Shown here in pieces: positions 28,147-37,479 of a stretch of 64,000 bases of DNA. Source of the DNA: Lachnospiraceae bacterium UBA1748 (GTDB taxonomy: Bacteria; Bacillota; Clostridia; Lachnospirales; Lachnospiraceae); contig DCHQ01000039.1 in NCBI GenBank assembly GCA_002314855.1, positions 72,109 to 136,108 on the forward strand. Reading direction: 5' to 3'. A model generated the notes under the pieces. That model was given only the letters and a program-made list of their open reading frames with translations, was not told the origin of the DNA and made no database searches. The translations under genes and the position numbers were made by a program. Positions within the stretch are counted from its first letter, which is position 1. The number at the start of each line of letters is the position of its first letter.

Positions 28147-28890
28147 ATGTCTGTTAAAGCTTATTCCATTACGGATATAGGTAGACAACGACAAATGAAT
28201 CAGGACTATGTATTCACATCGGAAGTACCTGTAGGGGCACTCCCGAATCTTTTTATGGTTGCAGACGGTATGGGTGGCTATAAGGCTGGTGAGTTTGCAT
28301 CTAAGAATACGATAGATACTATTATCAATGAGGTTATGCGTTCTAACGAAAAATCTCCTATTAAGATTCTTCAGAATGCAATTCAGTGCGCTAATCTTAG
28401 AATTAGAACTAAGTCAACCTCGGACGAAAACTTCAGGGGCATGGGTACAACTCTTGTTCTTGGATATTTTGATGGAAAGCAATTATGTGTTGCCAATGTT
28501 GGTGACAGTAGATTATATGTAATTGGCGATGAGATGCGTCAGATTACAACAGATCATTCTCTTGTTGAAGAGATGATTCGTATGGGAGGACTTGAAAGGT
28601 CCAAAGCAAGGCTACATCCTGATAAGAATATTATTACTAGGGCAATAGGTGTAGCTAATCAGGTAGACGTTGATTTCTTCGAAGTGGACGATGTTCGCGA
28701 CGGAGATTTAGTGCTTCTTTGTTCTGATGGACTTACCAATATGCTCGAGGATTCTGAAATAGAAGAAATCGTGCGTGGTGAGGGCAGTATCAGTACAAGA
28801 GCTAATAGACTTGTGGAGGCTGCTAATAGAAATGGCGGTAAGGACAATATCGCCGTAGTTCTTGTACAGCTTGTATTTGATGGGGAATAG
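28147..28890 (+). CDS. prpC: PP2C-family protein Ser/Thr phosphatase (Stp/PrpC)
   Basis: 247 residues with the PP2C metal-binding motifs: SITDIGRQRQMNQDY, ADGMGGYKAGE, NVGDSRLYV, TTDHSLVEEM, TRAIGV and LLCSDGLTNML, then GGKDNIAVVLV. It reverses phosphorylation by the adjacent kinase. A GGAGG site precedes the ATG and the kinase gene follows after 18 bases, the standard phosphatase-kinase pair. Confidence 0.95.
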   Translation: MSVKAYSITDIGRQRQMNQDYVFTSEVPVGALPNLFMVADGMGGYKAGEFASKNTIDTIINEVMRSNEKSPIKILQNAIQCANLRIRTKSTSDENFRGMGTTLVLGYFDGKQLCVANVGDSRLYVIGDEMRQITTDHSLVEEMIRMGGLERSKARLHPDKNIITRAIGVANQVDVDFFEVDDVRDGDLVLLCSDGLTNMLEDSEIEEIVRGEGSISTRANRLVEAANRNGGKDNIAVVLVQLVFDGE

Positions 28891-28908
28891 TTTTCAAGGA
28901 GTTTTTTA

Positions 28909-31296
28909 ATGATAAAAGTCGGAATGATGATAGCGGAACGCTATGAAATCATTGAAAAAATTGGAACCGGCGGCATGAGCGATGTATATAGAGCCAAGTG
29001 TCATAAGCTCAATCGTTTTGTGGCTGTCAAAGTACTGAAGCAGGAGTTCTCAGAGAATGCGGATTTCGTATCCAAGTTCAGAGTTGAGGCTCAGGCTGCA
29101 GCTGGTCTCATGCACCCTAATATCGTTAATGTATACGACGTAGGAGAGGAAAACGGATTCCATTATATTGTTATGGAGCTTGTAGAGGGAATTACCCTCA
29201 AAAAATATATTGAGAAAAAGGCCAGACTTTCAGTGAAAGAGGCCGTGAGTATTGCTATTCAGGTATCGATGGGTATCGAAGCAGCTCACAATAATCATAT
29301 TATTCATCGTGATATCAAGCCTCAGAATATTATTATCAGTCGTGATGGTAAGGTTAAAGTTACAGACTTTGGTATTGCTAAGGCTGCAACAAGTAACACT
29401 ATTACTTCCAACGTAATGGGTAGTGTTCACTATACATCACCTGAGCAGGTTAGAGGTGGATTCTCCGATGAAAAGAGTGATATCTACTCACTTGGTATTA
29501 CTTTATTTGAAATGCTCACAGGACGTGTACCATTTAATGGTGAAACAACTGTAGCAGTAGCAATCAAGCATATCCAGGAGCAGATGCCATCACCAAGAGA
29601 ATTTGTACCAGAGATTCCTATCTCTGTTGAGCAGATAGTTCTTAAGTGTACTCAGAAGAGCCCTGATAGAAGATATCAGTTTGCGCCTGAGCTTATTGAA
29701 GACTTAAAGAAGTCACTTATTAGTCCAGACGAGAACTTTGTTAAGATTAATGAAATAGCTGGTGGTGAAACTATTAATGTTTCTCAGGTTATTCCTAAGG
29801 GCGATATGGCCAAAATAAGACAGGTAGCTGATCAGCACGACAGATATGAGCAGGCTACTTCAAATACTGGCTCTATGGGCAAGAGTGGAACTGGCTCTAT
29901 GCGTGGTGCAGTTCCTGAGCAGACACTTGATGTTGACACTAGTCTTGATCCTCTTGACGAGCAGTACTATACCGAGGATACTCAAGGTATGTACGATACT
30001 CAGGGCATGTATGACACGCAGGGATATGATACTCAGGGTATGTATGAAGATGAATATCCAGTAGAGACAGCACCTGTTAACGTGGTTAATAAGACAGGAG
30101 AGCTTGGTCGTAGAAATACTAATAACAGCAGTAACAAGTCTACTACTAATAAGAAGAGCTCATCAGGTAAGAGTAATAGTAGCAAGAAGAGTACTTCAGG
30201 TAAGAAGAGTTCTTCCGGCAAAAAGACTGATGATTATAATCCTAAGACAGAATTCTTTACAACAATCCTTGTTGTTGTAGCAGCTATTATTATAGGCTGC
30301 GTATTCTTATATATTGTTGGCAAAGCTATGGGTATTAATTTATTCCCAGAGGCTGGTAAAGGAACCGAGAACACAGTTACAGAGATTCAAATGATATCGG
30401 TAACAGGTGTTGAGGCTGACGCAGCTCAGAATCAGCTTGAAAGCCTGGGCCTTGTTGTTAAGAAGGTGTACCAGCCAAGCGACCAGATGGAAGCTAACCG
30501 TGTAATAGGAGCTTCAGTACCAGAAGGAGCCACTATCACAACTGGTAGTGAAATCATTCTGTTTATATCTAGTGGAGCTGAAGGCGATGGTGCAGTTGTA
30601 CCTGATGTAGTTGGTAAGTCAAGAGCCGAAGCCATTGTTTTATTTGAAAATGATTTGTTTAAATACAATGTTACTACTGTTACAAGTAGTTCTGTAGCCA
30701 AGGATGTTGTTATATCTCAGTCACCTGAAGGTAACACTAAGGCAGCTCCTGGAGCTACAATTGATATCGTAGTAAGCCTTGGCGCTGAGGTTGTACCAGT
30801 TACTATGCCTGGTGTTATAGGTAAGAATGAAAATGATGCTAAGGTTGCATTAGAAAGTGCTGGCCTTATTGCCAAGATAACAAAGAGTGAGTATTCAAGT
30901 ACTGTACCAGAAGGTCTTGTATGTTTCCAGAGCTACAATGAGGGCGATACAGTTAACTCAGGTAGCGAGGTAGAGCTTCATGTAAGTCTTGGTATTGAGC
31001 AGGTTTATTATGCATGTGCAATGCAGGTTAATTCACCAGCTGATTATGCAGGCGGAGATGCTCAGGTAGTACTTAAGGGTTCAGACGGATCTCAGTTATT
31101 TGCGACAACAACAAGCTCATTCCCAGTTGAGATTAATATCAATAGTATTTTTGGTATTGATGCTGGTGAGCTGTATATTACATACAATGTTAATGAGCCA
31201 CAGGAAATCACAGATAGTGATGGTAATGTTACAGTTCAGAATGTTCAGGTGAGCAAGACCTATGGTCCTCATCCTATAACATTTACAAGGATGTAG
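28909..31296 (+). CDS. prkC: PASTA-domain transmembrane Ser/Thr protein kinase (PrkC/Stk)
   Basis: The 795-residue kinase has a Hanks-type domain (residues 8-270) with GTGGMSDVY, VAVKVLK, HRDIKPQNI, TDFGIAKA and SPEQ. A linker carries four near-repeats of DTQGMY (about 357-379) and a Ser/Lys/Thr-rich stretch (about 400-440). One membrane helix lies near 451-473, followed by three PASTA repeats (about 490-705) and a C-terminal beta-rich region of roughly 90 residues that is not a PASTA repeat. PASTA domains bind muropeptides or lipid II; the kinase adjusts wall growth, division and translation. Gene order PP2C-kinase-rsgA-rpe is conserved in Firmicutes. Confidence 0.94.
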   Translation: MIKVGMMIAERYEIIEKIGTGGMSDVYRAKCHKLNRFVAVKVLKQEFSENADFVSKFRVEAQAAAGLMHPNIVNVYDVGEENGFHYIVMELVEGITLKKYIEKKARLSVKEAVSIAIQVSMGIEAAHNNHIIHRDIKPQNIIISRDGKVKVTDFGIAKAATSNTITSNVMGSVHYTSPEQVRGGFSDEKSDIYSLGITLFEMLTGRVPFNGETTVAVAIKHIQEQMPSPREFVPEIPISVEQIVLKCTQKSPDRRYQFAPELIEDLKKSLISPDENFVKINEIAGGETINVSQVIPKGDMAKIRQVADQHDRYEQATSNTGSMGKSGTGSMRGAVPEQTLDVDTSLDPLDEQYYTEDTQGMYDTQGMYDTQGYDTQGMYEDEYPVETAPVNVVNKTGELGRRNTNNSSNKSTTNKKSSSGKSNSSKKSTSGKKSSSGKKTDDYNPKTEFFTTILVVVAAIIIGCVFLYIVGKAMGINLFPEAGKGTENTVTEIQMISVTGVEADAAQNQLESLGLVVKKVYQPSDQMEANRVIGASVPEGATITTGSEIILFISSGAEGDGAVVPDVVGKSRAEAIVLFENDLFKYNVTTVTSSSVAKDVVISQSPEGNTKAAPGATIDIVVSLGAEVVPVTMPGVIGKNENDAKVALESAGLIAKITKSEYSSTVPEGLVCFQSYNEGDTVNSGSEVELHVSLGIEQVYYACAMQVNSPADYAGGDAQVVLKGSDGSQLFATTTSSFPVEININSIFGIDAGELYITYNVNEPQEITDSDGNVTVQNVQVSKTYGPHPITFTRM
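29977..30045 (+). repeat. In-frame tandem repeat (DTQGMY) in the kinase linker
   Basis: Four consecutive copies of an 18-base unit coding DTQGMY, the third one short (DTQGY). They lie in the cytoplasmic juxtamembrane linker. Tyr, Thr and Gln spacing is regular; codons differ between copies, so the repeat is not a very recent duplication. Confidence 0.9.
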
Positions 31297-31299
31297 TGT

Positions 31300-32202
31300 A
31301 TGGCAGAGACACCGATAGTGTTAGAAGGAAGAATCATTAAAGCGATCGCAGGATTCTTTTATGTATATGCTGATGGCTATGGAGTTATTGAATGTCATGC
31401 CAAAGGCGTGCTAAGAAAAGGACCTTATCGACCTATAGTTGGTGACAGGGTAAGGTTAGAATTGATTGATGAGCAGGAAAAGTTAGGAAGTCTTATTGAT
31501 GTATTAAAGCGAACCAATTCGCTTATTAGGCCAGAGGTTGCCAACGTTGATCAGGCACTTATAGTATTTGCCTATGAGAGTCCAGAACCTAATCTTCAGC
31601 TTCTCGATAGATTTTTGCTTATGCTTGAAAAGCAGGGCACTAATTGCATTATCTGTTTTAATAAACTGGATATTGCTGATGATAACAAGAAAAAAGAAAT
31701 ACTTAATGCTTACAGTCAGTGTGGCTATCGTGTGCTTGAGGTATCAGCCAAGAGCCATGAAGGAATGGATGAAATAAACAGTCTTATCGAAGGCAAGGTT
31801 ACAGCCTTTGCAGGACCAAGTGGGGTTGGAAAGTCATCACTTATTAATCTTATCTGTCCAGAAGCACTTATGGAGACAGGTAATATAAGCCGTAAGACTG
31901 AGCGTGGTAAGCATACAACAAGACATTCACAGCTTTTTTATGTAAGACCAGATACGTATATTATGGATACGCCAGGCTTCACAGCCATTGATCTTATGGA
32001 AGGTGTGGAAGCCGAAGATTTGAAACATTATTATAATGAGTTTTATGACTATGAAGGAAACTGTAGGTTTGATCCATGTTCTCATACCCATGAACCAGGA
32101 TGTAGTGTTAAGGATGCTCGCGGAGAAGGTAAGATAAGTAAGATTAGATATGAAAATTATGCTTATCTCTATAACGAAATCAAAAGTAGAAAGAGATATT
32201 AA
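31300..32202 (+). CDS. rsgA: Ribosome small-subunit GTPase RsgA
   Basis: 300 residues with an N-terminal OB fold, a circularly permuted GTPase (FNKLDI before GPSGVGKSSLINL, then DTPGFTAID) and the C-terminal zinc motif CRFDPCSHTHEPGCSV. It checks late maturation of the 30S subunit. It starts three bases after the kinase stop, with AAGGATG as ribosome site inside the kinase end. Confidence 0.95.
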   Translation: MAETPIVLEGRIIKAIAGFFYVYADGYGVIECHAKGVLRKGPYRPIVGDRVRLELIDEQEKLGSLIDVLKRTNSLIRPEVANVDQALIVFAYESPEPNLQLLDRFLLMLEKQGTNCIICFNKLDIADDNKKKEILNAYSQCGYRVLEVSAKSHEGMDEINSLIEGKVTAFAGPSGVGKSSLINLICPEALMETGNISRKTERGKHTTRHSQLFYVRPDTYIMDTPGFTAIDLMEGVEAEDLKHYYNEFYDYEGNCRFDPCSHTHEPGCSVKDARGEGKISKIRYENYAYLYNEIKSRKRY

Positions 32203-32242
32203 CGTTTATTAATTTTCATAATTAATATGGGGGTATAACAAT

Positions 32243-32902
32243 ATGATTCATTTTGCTCCATCGATTTTATCGGCGGACTTTGCACATCTGAAAGAAGATG
32301 TTGACGCAGCAAAGAGGGGTGGCTGTGATTATTTGCATTTTGACGTTATGGATGGTGTATTTGTTCCATCTATTTCGTTTGGTCTTCCAGTGCTTAAGTG
32401 TGTAAGAGCATTTACAGATTTATTTCTTGATGTACATCTTATGATAGTAGAGCCTGAAAGATATATAGATGAATTTGTTAAAAGCGGCGCTGACATGATA
32501 ACCTTTCACTACGAGGCGACCAAAGATGTTCAGGCTGTTGTAGACAAGATTCATGGACATGGCATTAAGTGTGGTATAGCAATTAGCCCAGATACACCAG
32601 TTGATGTGATTAAGCCATATCTTGATAAGGTTGAGATGATTCTGGTTATGACTGTTAATCCGGGATTTGGTGCGCAGGCATATATAGAGTCTTGTACCGA
32701 TAAGGTAAGAACCGTTGCAGGCTGGATTAAGGAAGCAGGCCTTAGCGTAGATGTTCAGGTTGATGGTGGTATCAAGAAAGACAATATTCGAAGGATTATT
32801 GAGAATGGTGCCAACGTAATAGTAGCTGGCTCAGCAGTGTTTGTTGGTGATATTGAGGAGAATGCCAAAACCTTCAAAAAGATTTTCGATGAATATAAGT
32901 AA
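32243..32902 (+). CDS. rpe: Ribulose-phosphate 3-epimerase
   Basis: A 219-residue TIM barrel with APSILSADFAHL, HFDVMDGVFVPSISFG, DVHLMIVEPERYI, MTVNPGFGAQ and VDGGIKKDN, holding the two His and two Asp metal ligands. It interconverts ribulose- and xylulose-5-phosphate. It ends the housekeeping run; thiamine pyrophosphokinase, often next in Firmicutes, is absent and a terminator follows at once. Confidence 0.95.
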   Translation: MIHFAPSILSADFAHLKEDVDAAKRGGCDYLHFDVMDGVFVPSISFGLPVLKCVRAFTDLFLDVHLMIVEPERYIDEFVKSGADMITFHYEATKDVQAVVDKIHGHGIKCGIAISPDTPVDVIKPYLDKVEMILVMTVNPGFGAQAYIESCTDKVRTVAGWIKEAGLSVDVQVDGGIKKDNIRRIIENGANVIVAGSAVFVGDIEENAKTFKKIFDEYK

Positions 32903-32913
32903 TATAAAAATAA

Positions 32914-32941
32914 AAAAATGCTGGGAAATCCCAGCATTTTT
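32914..32941 (+). terminator. Intrinsic terminator after rpe
   Basis: Stem AAATGCTGGG paired with CCCAGCATTT around a short AAAT loop, flanked by A- and T-runs. Confidence 0.93.
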
Positions 32942-33001
32942 GTTTGAGTAATACGTATATATATTATAAATAAATGATTATAGCCGTGAGGAGATGAAGC
33001 T

Positions 33002-34204
33002 ATGACTAAAAATGAAAGACGAAGACTTGCTACCTGTAATGCAGGCTGCATATTATTACGACTATTTATGATACTGCTTATTGTCATGATTATTGGCTTT
33101 ATAGTAGGCGGATTAGTAGGAGCCCTGCCAGGGGTTATGAATATATGGGTCGATACAGCATTTTGGATATGGTACATCGTTGTATGCGTGATAATTGAGG
33201 CTGTAATATTCTGGCTGGGCATAATTATGGTTTATTTTACTGCCAATCAGCTTGGTATACGCTGGAGAGTACTTGGAATCGTTCTTGGATGGGTACCAAT
33301 CGCCAATATTATTATGCTTTCATATATCATTCATGTAGCATCCAAGGAGTATAAGTACGAGAAAGCCAGAATTAAGAGAGATAAGGAAAGATATGCAGAG
33401 CAGATTTGTAAAACAAAGTATCCTATCCTTATGGTTCATGGAGTATTTTTCCGTGACTTCAAGACACTTAATTACTGGGGACGTATTCCTAAGGCTTTAG
33501 AGATTAACGGAGCAACCATTTTCTATGGCAATCAGCGTAGTGCTGCTGCTGTTAGAGACTGCGCCGTAGAGATTCAGAAGAGAATTCTTGAAATAGTAGA
33601 AGAGACCGGCTGTGACAAGGTTAATGTAATAGCTCATTCCAAGGGGGGTCTTGATACGAGAGCAGCCATTACTCTGCCAGGTGTTGCAGAGCATGTTGCT
33701 TCACTTACTACTATAAACACACCTCATAGAGGCTGTGAATTTGCCGAGTATTTACTTAATAAGATTCCAGAATCCATTCAAACCACAGTTGCAGGCGCTT
33801 ATAACGCAGCCGCAGCTAAGCTTGGCGATAAGGATCCGGATTTCATGGCAGCTGTTAGAGACCTTACAGAGGATAACTGTGCAATTTTCAATGAAGAGAT
33901 TAAAGATATGCCAGGTATTTTTTATCAGTCATTTGGAACGAAGATTAATTCACCATTTGCGGGCAGTCGTTTTCCTCTTAATATGACAACCAAATTTGTT
34001 GAGATGTTTGATGGACCTAATGATGGTTTGGTTGGAGTAGAGTCATTCCCATGGGGTGAAAGATATCAGTTTATTGAGGATAAGAGCCCTCGAGGTATAT
34101 CTCATGGAGATATGATTGATCTTAACAGAGAGAATTTTGATGCGTTTGATGTAAGAGAGTTTTATGTATCAGTTGTCGCTGATTTAAAGAATAGAGGCTT
34201 ATAA
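33002..34204 (+). CDS. Membrane-anchored alpha/beta hydrolase (lipase-like)
   Basis: The 400-residue protein has two or three N-terminal membrane helices (about 16-42, 54-80 and 91-108), a basic linker and then an alpha/beta hydrolase starting YPILMVHGVFFRD. The nucleophile elbow is AHSKGG (Ser) in VNVIAHSKGGLDTR, followed by TINTPHRG; an Asp in GPNDGLV and a His in GISHGDMID could complete the triad. This pattern resembles triacylglycerol lipases and PGAP1-like esterases. Orientation relative to the membrane is not resolved. It has a GAGGAG site and no linked genes. Confidence 0.75.
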   Translation: MTKNERRRLATCNAGCILLRLFMILLIVMIIGFIVGGLVGALPGVMNIWVDTAFWIWYIVVCVIIEAVIFWLGIIMVYFTANQLGIRWRVLGIVLGWVPIANIIMLSYIIHVASKEYKYEKARIKRDKERYAEQICKTKYPILMVHGVFFRDFKTLNYWGRIPKALEINGATIFYGNQRSAAAVRDCAVEIQKRILEIVEETGCDKVNVIAHSKGGLDTRAAITLPGVAEHVASLTTINTPHRGCEFAEYLLNKIPESIQTTVAGAYNAAAAKLGDKDPDFMAAVRDLTEDNCAIFNEEIKDMPGIFYQSFGTKINSPFAGSRFPLNMTTKFVEMFDGPNDGLVGVESFPWGERYQFIEDKSPRGISHGDMIDLNRENFDAFDVREFYVSVVADLKNRGL

Positions 34205-34282
34205 TCTCTTTTATTAGGATTTACATAAATATATGTTTATGTTAAATTACTTATATTAAAAGATTGAAGAGGGATTATATTT

Positions 34283-35035
34283 ATGAAAAAGTTTTTGGCA
34301 TTTGTGCTTGCGATAGCGTTGTTCGTAGGTACATCATCAGTTTCTTTGGCTGATAACCAGGTGTATGCGCTATATGTTAATACAGCTCAGAACGTTGTAA
34401 CAGTTATGACAGTTGATGCACTTGGAGTTGAGACACCTTATAAGGCAATGCTTTGTTCAACAGCTCGTTCTGGTCATGTTACGCCACTTGGTACTTATGC
34501 TACCAATGGTTATTATGACTGGTGTTATATGGTTGATGGAACATGGGGAAGATATTCAGTTCGTTTTAACGGACCTATTTTATTCCATTCAGTTCCATAT
34601 CTTGCTAAGAGTGTGGATACTCTTGAGTGGGATCAGTTCAACAAGCTTGGTGAAGCAGCATCACTTGGCTGTGTAAGATTGTCAGTGGCTGATGCTAAAT
34701 GGATATATGATAACTGCAAATATGGTACTAAGGTTGTTGTGTACTCTGATCCAACAAGCCCAGGACCACTTGGTAAGCCAACAGGTGTTAAGATTGATGC
34801 TAACAGTCCTAACCGCGGATGGGATCCAACAGATTCATCTCCATCAAACCCATGGAATGGAGGCGTAGGATTAGTAGTAGCTCCAGCCAACTTAACTTAT
34901 AATAACTTTGACTATAGAAAATATGCTGATACATACGGCGATTTAAAGCTTGCATTTGGTTATGACAGAGATTTGTTATGGTATCACTATAACTACTTTG
35001 GTAAGAAGGAAGGCCGAGTGGTTAGCACATATTAA
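34283..35035 (+). CDS. Secreted L,D-transpeptidase (YkuD) with C-terminal surface repeat
   Basis: A signal peptide (about 1-24, ending SLA) precedes an L,D-transpeptidase domain: VYALYVNTAQNVVTVM, TPLGTYAT, the His in ILFHSVPY and the Cys in SLGCVRLSVADA. Such enzymes form 3-3 cross-links or attach proteins to peptidoglycan. After a Pro/Ser linker the last 35 residues read YRKYADTYGDLKLAFGYD then WYHYNYFGKKEGR, a repeat type (Y..DL..AFG....HY...G..EGR) found on many secreted bacterial proteins. A terminator follows. Confidence 0.87.
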   Translation: MKKFLAFVLAIALFVGTSSVSLADNQVYALYVNTAQNVVTVMTVDALGVETPYKAMLCSTARSGHVTPLGTYATNGYYDWCYMVDGTWGRYSVRFNGPILFHSVPYLAKSVDTLEWDQFNKLGEAASLGCVRLSVADAKWIYDNCKYGTKVVVYSDPTSPGPLGKPTGVKIDANSPNRGWDPTDSSPSNPWNGGVGLVVAPANLTYNNFDYRKYADTYGDLKLAFGYDRDLLWYHYNYFGKKEGRVVSTY

Positions 35036-35067
35036 TGGTGGATTAATTAAACTGGCGAATTAATTAC

Positions 35068-35095
35068 GGGAAATGCGATAAGCATTTCCCTTTTT
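35068..35095 (+). terminator. Intrinsic terminator after the L,D-transpeptidase
   Basis: 9-bp GGGAAATGC / GCATTTCCC stem, GATAA loop, T-run. Confidence 0.93.
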
Positions 35096-35170
35096 ATTAT
35101 GGTATCGTAATATGATTGCTTAATTTTTGGCGTGAAAATGCCGAAAAAGGGGACAAAATTTGATTATATT

Positions 35171-35200
35171 TTGACAACTTATGTTATGTAATTGTATTAT
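35171..35200 (+). promoter_or_regulatory. Sigma-A promoter of the first MATE gene
   Basis: TTGACA (35171-35176) and TATTAT (35195-35200), 18-base spacer, 57 bases before the start codon. Confidence 0.75.
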
Positions 35201-35256
35201 TACAGAATTATAATAAGCAATGGACTTTATATATAATAAAAAATGAGGAAAACAAG

Positions 35257-36609
35257 ATGAACAAGAATAAGCATATAGATGAGAATACTCCTCTATTATT
35301 TTTGGCTGGGCCAATGTTTGTGGAGATGTTTCTTAACATCTTGATTAATAATATTGATACAGTTATGCTTAGCCGTTATTCAGATAATGCTGCTGGTGCT
35401 GTTGGTGTATCCAACCAGGCAATGTTTCTGATGATTCTTTTATTTAACATTATAGCAACAGCCACATCAGTTGTAGTTGCGCAGTATCTTGGTGCCAACA
35501 AAAAAGATCAGATGAATATGATATATACTCTGGCTTTTGTTGTTAACCTGATAGCAGGCTTAGTATTAAGTGGTGGTCTTGTATTAGCAAGAGGCTGGAT
35601 ATTAAGATTACTTAATACTCCTGACACAATGATGAAAGATGCTATGCTCTATATTGCCATAGTAGGTGGTGGCCTTTTTATTCAGGCATGCTACAACGTT
35701 ATGCTTCAGATACTTAGATGTAATGGCCACGCTAAGGTTGGTATGTATATTTCATTATTTATTAACCTTATTAATATTGTTGGTAATGCATTATTCTTAT
35801 ATGGACCACTGAAATTCCTTGGACTTGGCGTAGGTGGTGTAGCTATTTCTACAGTAGTTGCACGATTAGTTGCAATCATACTTGCAGTATCATTCTTCTA
35901 CTACAAGTCAATAGGACGTCTTTCTATCAGATACATTATTCCATTCCCAGTGGATATGCTTGTCAAGATGCTTAAGATAGGTCTTCCATCAGCGGGAGAG
36001 AATGTTTCATATAACATATATCAGCTCGTTTTATTATCATTTATTAATGGTATGGGTGATGATGCAACTAACGCAAAGGTATACTGTGCATCGCTTATGT
36101 CATTTGCTATGGTATTTTCTAATACAGCAGCAATGGCAACCCAGATTATTGTTGGTCACTTAGTTGGTGCTGGCAAGGAAGATGCTGCTTATAAGAGAGT
36201 ATTTGCTACTCTTAAGATATCGCTTCCAATCACAATAGGATTGGCTACAATCAACTGTCTTGCAAGTCCTTGGACACTTAGAATCTTTACTGATAATGAG
36301 AACATTATCCATCTTGGATTCTATATTCTTATGGTTGATATTATGATTGAGATTGGTAGATGCCTTAATATGACATTTGTTAACAGCCTTAAGGCGGCAG
36401 GTGATTATGTATTTCCACTTATTGTAGGTCTTCTTACAATGTGGGGCTTTGGTGTTCCAGTTGGATACAGCATGGGTATACTGGCAGGATTTGGTGTTGC
36501 TGGTGTATTCGTTGGTACAGCCTGCGATGAGTTTTTCAGAGGTCTTATAGTAATGAGACGCTGGAGAATGCAAAAGTGGAGAGGCAAAAAGGTTATTGAC
36601 GAGAAATAA
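35257..36609 (+). CDS. MATE-family efflux transporter
   Basis: 450 residues with about 12 membrane helices in two homologous halves; the start LLFLAGPMFVEMFLNILINNIDTVMLSRYSDNAAGAVG is typical of MATE proteins, and the matching element in the second half is LPSAGENVSYNIYQLV. These carriers expel cationic drugs or metabolites using Na+ or H+ gradients. It is a single gene with its own promoter and terminator. A second, distinct MATE gene lies at 52737. The substrate cannot be predicted. Confidence 0.9.
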   Translation: MNKNKHIDENTPLLFLAGPMFVEMFLNILINNIDTVMLSRYSDNAAGAVGVSNQAMFLMILLFNIIATATSVVVAQYLGANKKDQMNMIYTLAFVVNLIAGLVLSGGLVLARGWILRLLNTPDTMMKDAMLYIAIVGGGLFIQACYNVMLQILRCNGHAKVGMYISLFINLINIVGNALFLYGPLKFLGLGVGGVAISTVVARLVAIILAVSFFYYKSIGRLSIRYIIPFPVDMLVKMLKIGLPSAGENVSYNIYQLVLLSFINGMGDDATNAKVYCASLMSFAMVFSNTAAMATQIIVGHLVGAGKEDAAYKRVFATLKISLPITIGLATINCLASPWTLRIFTDNENIIHLGFYILMVDIMIEIGRCLNMTFVNSLKAAGDYVFPLIVGLLTMWGFGVPVGYSMGILAGFGVAGVFVGTACDEFFRGLIVMRRWRMQKWRGKKVIDEK

Positions 36610-36622
36610 ATAATACATAGAG

Positions 36623-36653
36623 AATCAGAGCTTTGATGAGCTCTGATTTTTTT
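36623..36653 (+). terminator. Intrinsic terminator after the MATE gene
   Basis: 10-bp AATCAGAGCT / AGCTCTGATT stem, six-base loop, seven T residues. Confidence 0.94.
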
Positions 36654-36759
36654 ACTTTTAAACGTGGAGAGGTTTACTAATTTTTTGTGTTGCGAAATTA
36701 GTTATAGATGTGTGACAATATACTATGATTAATAGATTAATTAGCGCTGGGAGAAAGAT

Positions 36760-37479
36760 ATGTACGAATTTACATCAAGAGTAAGATATAGCGAAGTAGA
36801 TGCTAAGTGCAATTTGAAACTTAGTTCTCTTGCCAATTATTTTCAGGACTGCACAAGCTTTCAGTCGGAGGACCTTGGCATAGGAGTAGACTACTGGGCT
36901 TCCAATAAGAGAACATGGGTGCTTAACTACTGGCAGATAGATATACTTAGGTATCCTAAGCTTGCAGACTATATAACAATTAAGACTATTCCATATGATA
37001 TGAAGAGCTTTGTTGGATACAGAAACTTTTGCATTAAAGACAATGCCACTGAAGAAATAGTGGTTAAGGCCAATACAATATGGACATATATCGATACAGA
37101 GAGGCTTAGACCTGCTAGAGTAGGGGATGAAGAGAAGGATAAGTATGCTCTTGGTGAGAAGCTTGATATGGAATATGTTGATCATAAGATTGTTATTGAG
37201 GGTGAACGAGAGGTACGTGAGCCTATAGCTGTAACAGAATTTATGATTGATACTAATAATCATGTTAACAATGCCAAGTATATTGATATTGCGCTTGGAT
37301 ATGTTCCAGATGGAGAGCATGTGTGCAGGCTTCGTACTGAGTACAAGAATGCTGCAGTTTTGGGTGATACAATGACACCAGTTGTCTACAAGCAGGACAA
37401 TGGCGTAATTGTAGCTTTTGAGAATGAGACTGATAATAAGCTTTATGCTGTATGTCAGTTTATTTATGGGAATAACTAA
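36760..37479 (+). CDS. Acyl-ACP thioesterase (FatA/FatB-like)
   Basis: The 239-residue protein is a tandem double-hotdog: VRYSEVDAKCNLKLSSLANYFQD opens the first, and the second contains FMIDTNNHVNNAKYIDIA with the catalytic Asp, Asn and His set of plant-type thioesterases. It would release free fatty acids from ACP. Bacterial members occur in many gut Firmicutes, where the role is unclear; buffering of acyl-ACP is a reasonable guess and would feed back on the FabT-controlled operon. It overlaps the next gene by one base (TAATG). Confidence 0.88.
   Translation: MYEFTSRVRYSEVDAKCNLKLSSLANYFQDCTSFQSEDLGIGVDYWASNKRTWVLNYWQIDILRYPKLADYITIKTIPYDMKSFVGYRNFCIKDNATEEIVVKANTIWTYIDTERLRPARVGDEEKDKYALGEKLDMEYVDHKIVIEGEREVREPIAVTEFMIDTNNHVNNAKYIDIALGYVPDGEHVCRLRTEYKNAAVLGDTMTPVVYKQDNGVIVAFENETDNKLYAVCQFIYGNN

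Noticed and set aside
30120..30230. AAG/AGT-rich tract in the kinase gene as a non-coding repeat
   Set aside because: It is in frame and codes a Ser/Lys/Thr-rich linker typical before a membrane helix.
32755..33222. 155-codon minus-strand frame across rpe and the lipase gene
   Set aside because: It crosses a terminator and two strong genes and has no family match.
36775..37320. 181-codon open frame on the minus strand
   Set aside because: It lies opposite the well-supported acyl-ACP thioesterase, shows no recognisable motif and has no ribosome site.
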